Source: Siphlonurus alternatus (lineage: Eukaryota > Arthropoda > Insecta > Ephemeroptera > Siphlonuridae). From it: DNA of 64,000 bases. Every line of letters begins with the position of its first letter. The first letter of the stretch is position 1. The stretch is taken from positions 19,595,799 to 19,659,798 of the forward strand of contig OX463788.1 of NCBI GenBank assembly GCA_949825025.1. The letters are read 5' to 3'. The position numbers were made by a program, and so were the translations under genes. Under the pieces are notes generated by a model. That model ran no database searches and had not been told where the DNA came from. It saw only the letters and a program-made list of their open reading frames with translations. Of the stretch, positions 26,895-39,359 are shown in pieces.

Positions 26895-28074
26895 TATACA
26901 ATAATATATACATTTATTTGAATTAATTGCTTCCTATATTTATATGTATAAATTTATACATATATATATTATTTGAAACCAAAACCGTGTTTAAAATTTT
27001 AAAATAATTATAAAATACTGCCAATGTTCCGTAAGTTGAAAAACTTCCTTTAATTTAAATCATACATATATATATATATATACATATATATTTTTACCCC
27101 ATGAAGAAAACAAGCTCTTTTTTGAGTAAATTTATATAGCTCTTCAATAGAAGGTGTGTAATGGAATATATATAGGAATAAAGCACCTAACGAGGAGCTA
27201 CTAAATTTATTTATAAAAGGACTCTGTATAGGGTAAAAAAAATTACTTCCTGATATAGGAATGCAAATAAGACAAATGGGAACTACCACGTCGATATTTA
27301 TATAGCATTAGAAAAATTATGCACGAATTTTTGGAATATTATGCTCAAATTTCCACACATAGATTTTGCCTCTTAGAAATTAGTTTAATTAAGTTTCCAT
27401 CTGACAAGAGCAAAGCAATCTGGTTCATTCAACTGAAATGATACAGAAAGTAAATTACAGTTGTAAATTTTCAAATAAAACAAAAAAAATGTACAAATTA
27501 ACACAATTTTTTATTTACACGTTTTTTTTCCGCTCTCAAAAATGGATGCATACCAACATTTGTTCGGCTTACATTAACTTTAAATTTTGCTTTAATTTTT
27601 AACATAATCAAGTAAAGTTTGTGAGTAAAGACAGTGGCAGCTCGTCAAGTGTGGCTGCAGAGCTACAGAATTTAACTTTCCCGAGATAAAAATTTCAAAT
27701 ATCTTGTTTAACACGTCATCAATCTGGTCCCTGTGGCTCTGTATATAGCTTCACCTGAAAATATCTTACAAGCCGCCACAAAGTAGAGGTGCCATGGGAA
27801 CTAAATTGATATATTCGCTCAAACACAACAATATATATATAGCAGTGCAATTCAGTTATGACATGCAGGAAAAATCCATTGATTTTGAATGAAAAGGCCA
27901 TGCATGATTTTGGATATAATCAAGAGAAAAAATAGAATTACTGGGAAAGATATTATTGACAAATAAGACAGATATACAGTAGACCAGGAAAGTCACTTTC
28001 TATGTCCACGAATACTGTCATAGCAAAGAATAAATATGTATTTAGATATTTTAGATATTTATTCTTTGGTCATA

Positions 28075-28203
28075 CAGTATAACAGATCTTATAAGCCAAT
28101 GAAAAGGCTAGAATGTCAGCTGGCCGCCTTTTCATTGGCTGATATAGCTGGCGCCGTCTAGTCTACTGAACTGTCGAGAGGTAAACTAAGATCTGTTATA
28201 CTG
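28075..28203. mobile_element. TA-flanked MITE with CAGTATAACAGATC ends
   Basis: CAGTATAACAGATCTTA and TAAGATCTGTTATACTG are near-perfect inverted termini of a 129-bp element with TA on both sides. An inner pair AGCCAATGAAAAGG / CCTTTTCATTGGCT also folds. Size, CAGT start and TA flanks fit a mariner/pogo-type MITE. Confidence 0.7.
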
Positions 28204-28305
28204 TAGTGTGGAATGTCTCGTATTAACTGTTAGTTGTGCCTATTTAGCCAATGAAAGCAAAATATGAGACACAAATGTTCTTACAGCACACTTATGTCAA
28301 CTTGA

Positions 28306-28382
28306 TAGATTTTGACCAACTATCTGATGTCACATTGACTTTGGACTTTGGATATTAATTAGCCAAAATCTATCAAGTTGAT
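28306..28382. mobile_element. Small hairpin element, CAACTTGATAGATTTTG ends
   Basis: CAACTTGATAGATTTTG and CAAAATCTATCAAGTTG are perfect inverted repeats around a 40-bp loop. A relative with CTCAACTTGGTAGAATTT / AAATTCTATCAAGTTGAG ends lies at 49311-49405 in DNAAF2 intron 3. Confidence 0.6.
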
Positions 28383-28653
28383 TTAGAATATTTAGACGCT
28401 TCTACCACGATATGGAAATGGCAATGGTGCAAGAAATGCAAATATCGATTTGCCAAAGGATAAGTAGGCTTCAGATACTATATACTCGGAAAACAGCGAT
28501 ACTTTCTGCTTTGGCTCTCACTTTAAGTTTTGCACCTCCGCCACCGATATATTAAGCCGTTAAATTCACAACATGACAGTCAGCAACAAAAGGAAATAAC
28601 TAACAGTTGTCTAAAAGACAAAGCTATTTACGAGTGCATGAATGTGATAAGAA

Positions 28654-28830
28654 ATCGTCCCTCATTCGCAGTAATGAGCTATCTGCTGTAATTTGAAAGT
28701 GCAATTAAGAGCTAGCTGTAAATAGGTATGTAAAATATAACTCATTGTTGTACTCACCTTAAATAGCAGACAGCTCATTATTGCACAAGAGACTGTGATA
28801 GCAGATAGCTCATCACTGTGGACGAGGGAC
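28654..28830. mobile_element. Palindromic MITE, GTCCCTC ends
   Basis: TCGTCCCTCATTCGCAGTAA, then TGAGCTATCTGC, is mirrored by GCAGATAGCTCATCACTGTGG, then ACGAGGGAC. The termini pair over about 32 bp with a few mismatches. Confidence 0.6.
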
Positions 28831-28947
28831 ATTATATAGCTCTTATTACAAAGTATAATTATCAGTTTTGACGCTGAATGTGTCCTATAATGGCGTTTTG
28901 TAAGTTTTGCATATTGTGAACTTGTAAAATGAGAATATATATGTTAA

Positions 28948-29209
28948 GGGTAAGGTAACACACCTAATGTTAAAAAAAAAAAAAAAATCCCATGACCATA
29001 CATAAAAATTATGAAATGTCTTAAAATGTTCTCATCTACATCCCCTTATCAGTAAGAGAAGTGTAAATTCCATGTTAAATCAGCCAACTTTAAAAATTAA
29101 TAACTAAAAAACTAGCTTGAATTTGTATACCTGATATTTTAGGTACTGATAGGGGTGTAGAGGAGAATATTTAAAGATTTGTTTCAAAATGTTCATGTTC
29201 ATGTTCATG

Positions 29210-29241
<32 letters not shown>

Positions 29242-29254
29242 GGGTACCTTACCC
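28948..29254. mobile_element. TTAA-flanked palindromic MITE, family C (copy 1)
   Basis: TTAA (28944-28947) is followed by GGGTAAGGTAACACACC, and GGTACCTTACCC precedes TTAA (29255-29258). The arms hold ATGTTCTCATCTACATCCCC against its mirrored partner and an A-run/T-run pair. Copies are at 39305-39598 and 43527-43909. Confidence 0.8.
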
Positions 29255-30603
29255 TTAAAAGCTTAAGAGGCACACTATAATAGTAATAAGAATACAAACA
29301 TCAGCATTCATATTAATTTGTTCAGCAAAAATTAGCTTAGTACTGGTTTGTACTTTAATTGTACCAAACTTTTAACTGCCACTTGCAGGAGTGAATTCAT
29401 AGTAACCAGCATGACTAATGGGAGAAACGGCTTCAGTGATAAAATTTAGCAATGTTTCATAGGATGCCTCCAATATTTGTAATACTTTTTAATTTTAAAG
29501 CCATCACTGGACAAATAATTTAATAATAATGGTTGATAATTCATTTTTTAAATACAGAGTTAACTGAGAGCAATAATTGTCAAACAATGCTGTTTTACAT
29601 ATGTTCTTTGTACTGCAAGTTACTCATGCTTTGCATGTTACATGTTATAACAAAGGGAAACTAATAAGACACAATTGATTTATTACAAAGATTGACAATT
29701 ACTCACAACAATAATGTGTTTTCCAGTTCAAAACTTCAATGATGAACAAGGCATGTATTAAAATAATTTAGGATAAAAAGTTTTAGTAGTCAAGTGAGCA
29801 TACACTTGGGGAGTTACTATTGAAGAAATTTCACACTTTTGAGTTTGTTGATTATTATTACATTTCTTTTTTATTATTAAAGTATGCATGTCTATATAAA
29901 CAACAAATTAATCACAAACAAACTGGTCTGCGCCTCTCTCATATTTTGTCTTCTCACATGGACTTCTGTACACAGTATAATGACATTCTTTAAAAGGGGG
30001 ATAAATACTGTGCAAGCTTTAAGAAGACAGTGACTCGACTGGCAACAATGGACAAAATGTTTAGTGCATTACCTTAGAAGAATTAAAAAGTATTCATTTT
30101 AAGTTAGGAGTGCAGCTAATTTTCACTACAGATCAAATGCTGCAATTATTTTAACAATTCCTCGAGTTTCCTCAACATAACAAGATCCTATGTTCACAGC
30201 TCCAGTGTGATTAACATAATTAGTTTAGTTATGGCTATATAAGGTCGAAACGCTTAATTTAACTTACAGTGTTAACACTTTTGATTAATCCATCAGACCT
30301 AACACATTTGTGTTGTACAATTTTTGCCTTGGAAAATGTTCCACCCCAACAAAGTCATGTATTGTTAAAACAATATATTCTCTGAATGAAGTTTTCTGTG
30401 AAAATAACAGTACAGTCTGAGTCAAAACGAGTAAGACAAGAAAGTACACACTATACCAGTAGTTCTTTCTCACTTTTAAAGACTAATGTTATAGATCTGA
30501 AAGACATCAGTTACTCTAAAGTACATTTGAAAATACTGCTGAAATAAATTTTAATTATTTCTTCTCCGTTACATTGGCTAGCTTTCATGCTTTAATCAAG
30601 CTA

Positions 30604-30786
30604 TATATTGATGCTGTTCCGCCCAAACGGCGAAGTTGCATCTGTTCATTTATTGAGAGTGGCAAAGTTGCTATGCTAACAGCATAGGAGAGTGGCGAAG
30701 TTGCAATTTTGAACAGATGCAACTTCGTCACTCTCAATAAATGAACAGATGCAACTTCCCCGTTTGGGCGGAACAGCATCAATATA
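30604..30786. mobile_element. Near-perfect palindrome, GATGCTGTTCCGCCC ends
   Basis: TATATTGATGCTGTTCCGCC and its exact complement bound 183 bp. Pairing continues through AACGGCGAAGTTGCATCTGT and TCATTTATTGAGAGTGGC, leaving a short loop. It is the least eroded small palindrome in the window, so likely young. Confidence 0.75.
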
Positions 30787-31932
30787 CTGTAAAAATTTAA
30801 GTAAATATTTAGAGGTAATACAGAGTAACAAATTATTGTAATATAATTTATATTTTTTAGTTTAAAAAATTGCTTAAGTATTGTAAAGAACAAAATTAAT
30901 GAAAGATTTCACTGGTCGTTTTGAAGACACACTCAAACCTGCAAGACAGATTTTTTTAGTTTACAAAATTGAAATAACAACCTCTGTATATAATATATAT
31001 ATATGACATTCCTTCTGGAAGTAGCCGGAAGTGTTATATAGGTTTGTGACATGACTATTTCGCTACTTTAGTTTTGAAACTATGCAGAGGGGTTTGCAGT
31101 TAAATTACTGACCTTTGTATAATTCTGTATGAAAATGCAACACTGCAATACAAATAGGAAGGTCAGAAGCCATACATTTCCGGCGCGAATATCATATCAA
31201 TTCGTCTATAGAGTGCTGCAAGTTTCATGTTTTCAGAAATCCAATTAATAACATTTAATGTTGAATAATAATAATAAAATGGGAGGATTTGAGAATGTCT
31301 CTAAACATGCCAAATTATATCTTATTTGCAATGTAAGTAAAGCAGCTTAGCTTGTATTAAAAGTTATAATGGGTAGTCTTATTTTCAGCAGTGGGACAAA
31401 GGATCCATATACGGTGTTACTCTTGTTAAATAAACTGTACTAAACATTACACTTTTTCCTCTGTAGTATCGTCAGGGGCTCAAGGAATGCCTAATGCACA
31501 CAGCTTACCCAACATAGATTTCATAGATATCGACAACACTGTTTGTCATTATACATCTCAATATCAACTGATAATAAATATCAAAGAGCTCGCTAGGTAT
31601 GAAGGTCGTTGTTGCAACACCTCAGACTCCCAGGCAATATTTAGGCAGTTTTAAAGCCCCCGCGAGAACCAATTAATTATTTAGGGGTGCTTTCTACCGT
31701 AAAAATTGAAGTATAAAGTATCAAAGTATTCAGAAATTACTACTTGGCTTACATTTTTCTTACTAGAAATTTTAGTACCAGCAACATTTTAGCAGCAAAA
31801 TTTTGGTACTAAAAATTATTCAGGCTAAAATCTACTTAAAGTTCTTTGTGAATACTCTTTTGTATGTATAAATCACCAAACAAATGAACATGTGACTCAT
31901 ACTTTGTCCATAGACTTTCCAGTCTGCAGGGT

Positions 31933-31968
<36 letters not shown>

Positions 31969-32719
31969 GGAAGTGAAAGAACCTTGAAAGAACATCAATA
32001 GGTTCGTGAAGTGATGTAAAACGAAAGCATTATATGCTATTTATAGGAAAGTCTATCTAGTCGATTTTGTATCAAATGGGCCTGCATACTTTAACTGCGT
32101 AATGTAATAAAGCACAAGATTTGAGAACCCAAATTTTTATAACAAATTCAATTTTGAGAACATATTTTCGTGATAACAAAAATTAATGAACATTAAACAT
32201 ATAATATATTTAGGCTCTTCATAACTCTGTATAAAATTTTAAAGCATTGAAAGAAAACGGGAAAATATATAATTTATATACACAGCTGGGAATAAAATTT
32301 GAAACATTTGCAACAATTAAAGAACTAATATTAGCTTTAATAAATAATTAAATAAGTTTTTAAGGCAGAGCAGGACAAAAGGAACTTAAGTACATAATTA
32401 TATATCAGTACTGAAGTACTATCTATCCTTCACTTTAATTTCAAAGATAACAAAACAGGAGGAAAATGAGATGACAAAGATATTTCTGGTATTTCTTTCA
32501 AGGTAATTTCTTTAAAATACTGTGTTTACAAGCATGCAATATCAAATTCTACAACCAAATTTGCAAAGAGGTGAAATGCAAAAAAAATATATGATACCAA
32601 TGGTAAAAAAAAAAAACAAAACACTTTTTGCCTAAACCAATTCTAAATTTACAGCAGGAGCTACAGTATAACAGACTACAAATTTAATACACAAAAGTTC
32701 AATAACAATTTTTTAACTT

Positions 32720-32730
32720 TTTATTTTATT
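32720..32730 (-). terminator. Probable poly(A) signal of ERP44
   Basis: On the minus strand two overlapping AATAAA hexamers lie about 155 bp after the ERP44 stop codon. Confidence 0.5.
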
Positions 32731-32881
32731 ATTAGCCCCCCCCCCCCCCCCCCCCCCCCGCACAAGAAGATTTTTTCACACTAGTGCGTTTTACCTGTAG
32801 GTAAGAAGAAAAAAAAAGTGATTAATCCATGCTAGTAAACACAGCCTTTTCTTAATTTGTAATGTCTAGAGTGGTATTCTC

Positions 32882-34492
32882 TCAAAGTTCATCTCTGAGC
32901 AGTGTGTATCTGTTCTTGGATGGTGCAAGTTTCTTGAAGGAGGACTCTGGTGGGCTCGTGGCTGGAGGAGAGCTTCCGTCCAGCCTGATGGTAGAATCTG
33001 GCCCATAGTGGAACTCGCGGTGGAGCTTGCCAGAGTACAAATCAGCAAGGAACTGCTTCACACGACCAGGCTCATGCATCTCCTCAAATTTGGGGAACAG
33101 GTACATGTGACGGAAACTGTCTATTGCGATCAGAGGAAGATCATTCACAGATTTGCCGAGATGATGCAGAGGATGCGAGAATTTTTCTCCATCAGCTGTT
33201 AGGAAGTTCACATTTTCTGGAAAATCATGAATTATTATATCAGTAAGGCAGGAAATCAGGAAATACATAATGTACATTCAGTTATTGGAAAATAAATTAT
33301 TGATATTAATTATTATTACCCTCCCCCTTCCCCCATATGTTGTTACATGGTAACAATAAATTGTGAATTTAATTGTATATGAAGTGAATGACATTATGGG
33401 ACGGATACAGACAACAACAAAGGATTCTGCAACTTACGTTTTTCTTCCCTGAGCTCCCTGGCGACTAGGTTGTGGTATTCCTGCCGAGACTTTGAGTCTG
33501 AAGGCCTGTGGAAGAGGATCAGGAAGGGCAGCCCCTCCTCTGAGAGCTCTTCTGCATTTTCAAAGGTGATCTCTCGGACCATGGGCACGCAGAGTGGGGC
33601 AAGGAACTGAATCATGGCGGATACCGTCAGGTCCCCCACATAAGGCGTTCGCTCATTGTTGGTAATGAACTCAACACTCGGGCCCACGGTTCTATATATA
33701 AAAATAAAAAAGAAAGAAAAAAGTAACAAAAAATTAAGAGATATTTTTTTACAGCAAGATCAGATCAGGAAGTTTTGTACACTCCATGAGATTAGACTTA
33801 CCCAGTTCTCAGAAAGAAGGTGCAGTCATCTTTGAGAGCAGTGGCTGCTTTACGGAATGTCTTATACTCAGGACTGTCTTTTGACTCAAATGTTCCTATC
33901 ACTGCCCTCAGCTGTGGCTGTAACATTTCAGAATAATGATACGGTATATTAATTTGAACTGATATTTTTAATATAAAATTATGACATTAACCCAAAGATG
34001 TTAATTTTTCATTTAAGTCCCCTCACAGACAAACAAAAAGTGTAGTGTCAGACTAACTTAAAAAGTACAAATTTAATAAATAAGTTAGGTATTTTGAACT
34101 ACAGTATATACTTCAAACAAGCACATGTTCAACTTAAATGTACAGTAAAAACTTGTTATTACATAAAGTCAAAGTAACCAGGAAATGTACAGTAAAAACT
34201 TGTTGTTACGTAAAGTCAAGGTACACAGGAAATTAGGTATATCGAGTATTACTTTACAAATATTGAGTTTTTCATAAGCCACGCAATGCTAATTATTTTT
34301 GACGGGACCGTGATCCCCCTTACTTACAATAGAGTTGTACCTAACCACAAGTTGCATAATAGTTTTTACTGTATTACCTTATATCAAGTTTTTCCTACAC
34401 CCGCAATGCTTGCTACTTTTGACGGGACCGCAATATCCTTTACTCAAAATCGAGTTTTACCTTACAAGTTATGTAATAATGAGTTTTTACTG

Positions 34493-34523
<31 letters not shown>

Positions 34524-37500
34524 AAACTTCTACCATGTATTTCGTGTGTTTATATGTCATCTTCATATATATATATATAATATATATACATGCATACAGA
34601 TAGGGCCAGAAATGGTGTTACAATCGTGCTAAATTTTCGGTGGGAGGACTTTCTGCTAGAAAGTTGAAATTTGGCATACATAAAGCCAAGGGTTTTTAGT
34701 TTTTTTGACATGAGTTAGAATTTTTTTAAAATCACTCTTTGATGTCTTTTTAGGGGTGGATTCATGATTTGCATTTCTTCCTTATGGGATTTTCATGTTA
34801 AATTAAGTTAATAGAAAAATTTTGTCTGATCAGCACCAAATTTTATTTCTAGGAGGTTCAAAACACGCTGAATCTAATGGTGTGATTTAAAATGTGATAA
34901 AAACCACTCCTAACGAGATATTGATCCTTACTACGCTAAAAATGATTGCATCCTAATTTTGACATTACCATTGAAACAAGCTCATTTTTTTTACCCCAGA
35001 AAACAGGTTTGAAATTTTTAAATCGGAGACATTTAAGGATTTCAACATTAGGGGTAAAAATACCAACCCTTAAAAATTAAATCCTTAACCAACTCCGATT
35101 TAAAAAATTCAAATGTGTTTTCTGGGGTACGTTTCAATGGTAATAACAAAATTATGATGTAATCATTTTTTAACGTAGTAAGGGTCAATATCTCATTAGG
35201 GGTGGTTTTTATCACATTTTAAATTACACCCTTGGATTCAGCATATTTTGAAACCCCTAGAAATAAAATTTGGTGCTGACCGGACAAAATTTTTCTATCA
35301 ATTTAATTTCACATGGAAATCCCATAAGGAAGTAATGCAAATCGTGAACCCACCCCTAAAAAGACATGGAAGATTGATTTTAAAAAATTTTTAACATATG
35401 TCAAAAAAACTTAAAACCCTTGGCTTTATGTATGCCAAATTTCAACTTTCTAGCTGAAAGTCCTCCCGCCAAAAATTTAGCGTATGATCGGAACACCATT
35501 TCTGGCCCTGTCTGTATAGTATACATACACTACTGTACTTTTAAAATAATAATAATAATAATGAAAAAAGAACAAATAGAATAATGAAATTATTTGATGG
35601 AAAGCAGGAGAAAGGTTTTAAAGTTTGTTGAGATGCAAACATCAAGTTAAGTTTTACCGATGATATACCATACATATAATAAGTTATTTACCATAATTCA
35701 ACCTACAGTATTTCTAATTTTTCTTGTACTCATTTTTATCTGCTAAGTTATGTAGCATTTAAGCAGAGTGGTTTATGTAGCTACCTCTATCTTGTCGCCT
35801 GGCTTGTTCTCCTTGATGGGGTCTTCAAGTTGCTTCTTGACATAGGCCAGCATTGCCTCAGCCGAACGCTGACCACGGTACTCTCGCTTTGTAACCTGCC
35901 CATTGCGAAACACCTTCAGCGTGGGGTATTTGGTTATGTGGTACCGCGTTGCAATGGCACCTACCACAAATAAATAATGTTTCATTAGCTTCCATATAAA
36001 TATAAATTATGAGAGGACAAATAAATAGCAAGGCATATTTAAGGTACATATTTTTTTAATACTGTATTTGCATATTGAACACAAACTGCTGTCATTTATG
36101 AATTCAGTATTAGTCCAGGAATGATTTGAAATTAGGTCAGTAAAAAGTTTTTTAAATGGAAACTTTACACACATTTCTCTGGCCAATAAGAAGACACTGT
36201 AGGAAGTCCCCTCAGGTCTTTAATCATATGTGATGGACATGCAGGTGCTAGCAATCAACATGACACATGGTTGTTCTTACCTTCTTGGTCACAGTCCACC
36301 TTGCCAAGCACCACCTGGCCTTCCTCGGGGAAATCTGCGGCGATCAGCTTGGCTGCCTCGTCCCAGATAGGTGCCAACAAGTTGCTGAACCGACACCAGT
36401 CTGCATAGAAGTTGACCAGCACCAGCTCATTGGTTGCTGCACAGTGACCAAACAGCAGAAGTAATAATGTGTCATATATATACTGGTATATATATTATAT
36501 TACTATATAATATTTTTAAATTTTCAATTCTTTAAAATACGTACACATGTGTAGAACAAGTTATTAAAAAAAAAAACATAAATAATCTTTAAGACATGCG
36601 CAATACCCTTTATCATATTACTGCTAATAGGTGACTTGTCCTTACACTGATCCTCGCCATCTGTGAGTGGCGCTGCAACTTTTTGCAACTTGCAGTTCAA
36701 AGTCGACCAATCACTTGACAGCATGACGTCATGCCGTTCTAATCCATCAATGGCTGCTCTGTGGTCAACCAATCGCAGAATCGCTTGGCAGCATGGCGTC
36801 ACACACGAGTCGCGGTGGCCCGAGGTAGTTGTCTTTATCTCGCTAGTATTTGGAATTGAGCAGTGCTAGGGTGAAAACAATTGCACTGAAGCAAACTAGA
36901 ATAGTTATACCATGTTTTGGCAGTGAAAAATGTTAACTTTTTATTTTCTTTCGTACCTAACTCGCGGTTCACAAAATTTTTCCCCCATCTTCGCAATGTA
37001 TTATTTTGTTTCTACATGCTTTGACCGTACACGAAGTTGCAGCGCCACTCGCACAGATGGCGAGGATCAGTGTAAGGACAAGTCACCTATTATTAAAGCA
37101 ATATTACAAATATAATTACATTGATTACTCATAAATAAATTGATTGATACTGTACATTGATTTCTCATTAAGAAGTTTCTTTATTTTTTTAAGGGAAATT
37201 AGTTTTGAGCAAAAATTATTTTAAATGTTTCTTGAACATAGTCATAGAACATGGCTATATATATTTTTTTTACGACAGCCATTGCTATACAATTTGAGTA
37301 AATTGATGATCTTTGTCATGCAAGGCTCCATGTTAAATGACGTGTTCAGATTTTTTCGTTTTTCCCCCTGGAGAACCTATGAGATAGAATTGATTGGATT
37401 TTGGTTTGATATGAAGAACCACTTGAAATATTAAAAAAAAAAAAAAATAAAAAAATAAAATAAAATAACTACTTTTTGAGGGAGGGGGGGGTGCGTTAAC

Positions 37501-39326
37501 TTTATTTTAAATCTTTAAGGTAGAGATAACGCCGGTCAGCTGTTTGACGTAGGTCCCTTTGATTAACATGTAAACCTTAGCAAATTCACAAAAATTCTGA
37601 AATTTTTTTGAGGCAGATATTAGTGCTCAAAAGCCATAGAAAAAATTTCAAAACAATTTAACGAGCCATTTTTTTTTAATTATTATTATTATTTTAATTT
37701 TCAGCATAGGAATTTCCCATGGAGAGACAAATCAATAACTTAATTAAAAAAAAAAAAAAAAAAATTGTGTCGTTACATTGTTTTGAAACTTTTTCTATGG
37801 CTTTTAGGCACTAATATCTGCCTCTAAAAAAAATTCAGAATTTTTGTGAATTTGCTAAGGTTTACATGTTAATCAAAGGGACCTACGCGAAACAGCTGAC
37901 CGGCATTATCTCTACCTTAAATACCTCATCACATACTTAAAAGTTTATTTCGTGCAGTAGTTTTATTTACACTGTAGTGCATTATTAGCTACCTGTCTTG
38001 AATATGTTCATATCAATATACAATAAATGTACAATACAGAATACTGTACCTTATATCATATTAGTACTCACCAAGAACAGAATCAATATTGACTGAATTT
38101 AGCTGAACTGCATTGCTGTTGGTTGGGTTGTACAGGAGTAAGCAAACCTGTGGCACACAAACACATTTGAATCATGAATATTATAAAACATGGTATAAAA
38201 CTTTTTACTATTAATTGCAGGAAAAACAAGGGGGAAAAAAAGGACTACAGTATATTATATTGCAGAAAATGACAGATCTTTAAAAGGTTTAGGTAACCTT
38301 GGATGAAGAACAGTACTGGTACATACAGTATGAAACAGACAAAGACTTGTTAAAGACTAACAAGGTAACAGGGTAATAAGTATATAATGTACTACAGCAA
38401 GGGTGAAAAAAATACATCTATAGGTTTCCCATAAAAATATTGCAAAGTCAGAGTGAACTAATCATTAAACATGGGACTTTGCCAGACAAAATCCTTTGAT
38501 TTAACCTAAAAAAGTTCATAAATAAAGGAGCATAAAACTTTGAAAAAAATATGCAGATATTATTTAGACTATCAGCTTCAAAACAGTCTATTTTCACTTT
38601 CTGATAAGAGCTATATTATATTCCTTATCACAACACCTGAAAGGCAGACTATATCAGAAAGTGTAAAGAGCCGATTTTGAAGCTGACAGTCTCAATTATT
38701 TAATTTCACTTTATGCTATAATTTTTCATGAGTGCTAACTATTTAAGGGTAAGATAACACCAATCAGTTGAGCGTTAGCAACATTGTTATTCAAAAATTT
38801 TCTGCAATGGTGGCACTGGATCGAAGTACTACGCAAGTTTTTAAGAAGCCAAATATTCCAATTATTTGTAAATAATGAGTTATATTATATATTATAAGTG
38901 TATGGTTGTTTTATATATAAAACCTTTTTTTCGTTACTATTAAAAAGTTATTAGTTTAGGTGGAAGCTGACTATAAGCATTTTTGTTTGCTGTATTGGTT
39001 CTGCTGGTTAATGGCTGACGAAAAAAACTGTGTGAACATAAAAAATTGTGCAGTTATCATTAATTTACGACGCTCACAAACACAAATTCATGTTGAAATT
39101 TTTGATTTGCTGTGAAGGTTTGTCCCGACGCATTGTGATTGTTCCTATATCTATTTTTTTAATTACCGTATTTGAGCAGTTTCAGAGTTTTACTAATTTG
39201 ACACAGCTACAGCTTATGCAGGTAAAATAAAATGGGTTCAGTTTCTAAACATGTAGCTAAAAAACTGGCTCAATTTTGTGTTCACATTATTCACAATATT
39301 TTAAGGGTAAGGTAACATGCCCAATG

Positions 39327-39359
<33 letters not shown>

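Larger units (their letters stand above)
26897..32719. other. Gene-free region between repeats and ERP44
   Basis: No exon-like sequence was supported. Besides the palindromic elements listed separately it holds a poly-T run (29213-29235), a 30-base poly-A run at 31936-31966, an inverted pair around TTTTAGTACCAGC / TTGGTACTAAAA (31769-31815) and a C-run at 32737-32759. Confidence 0.45.
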
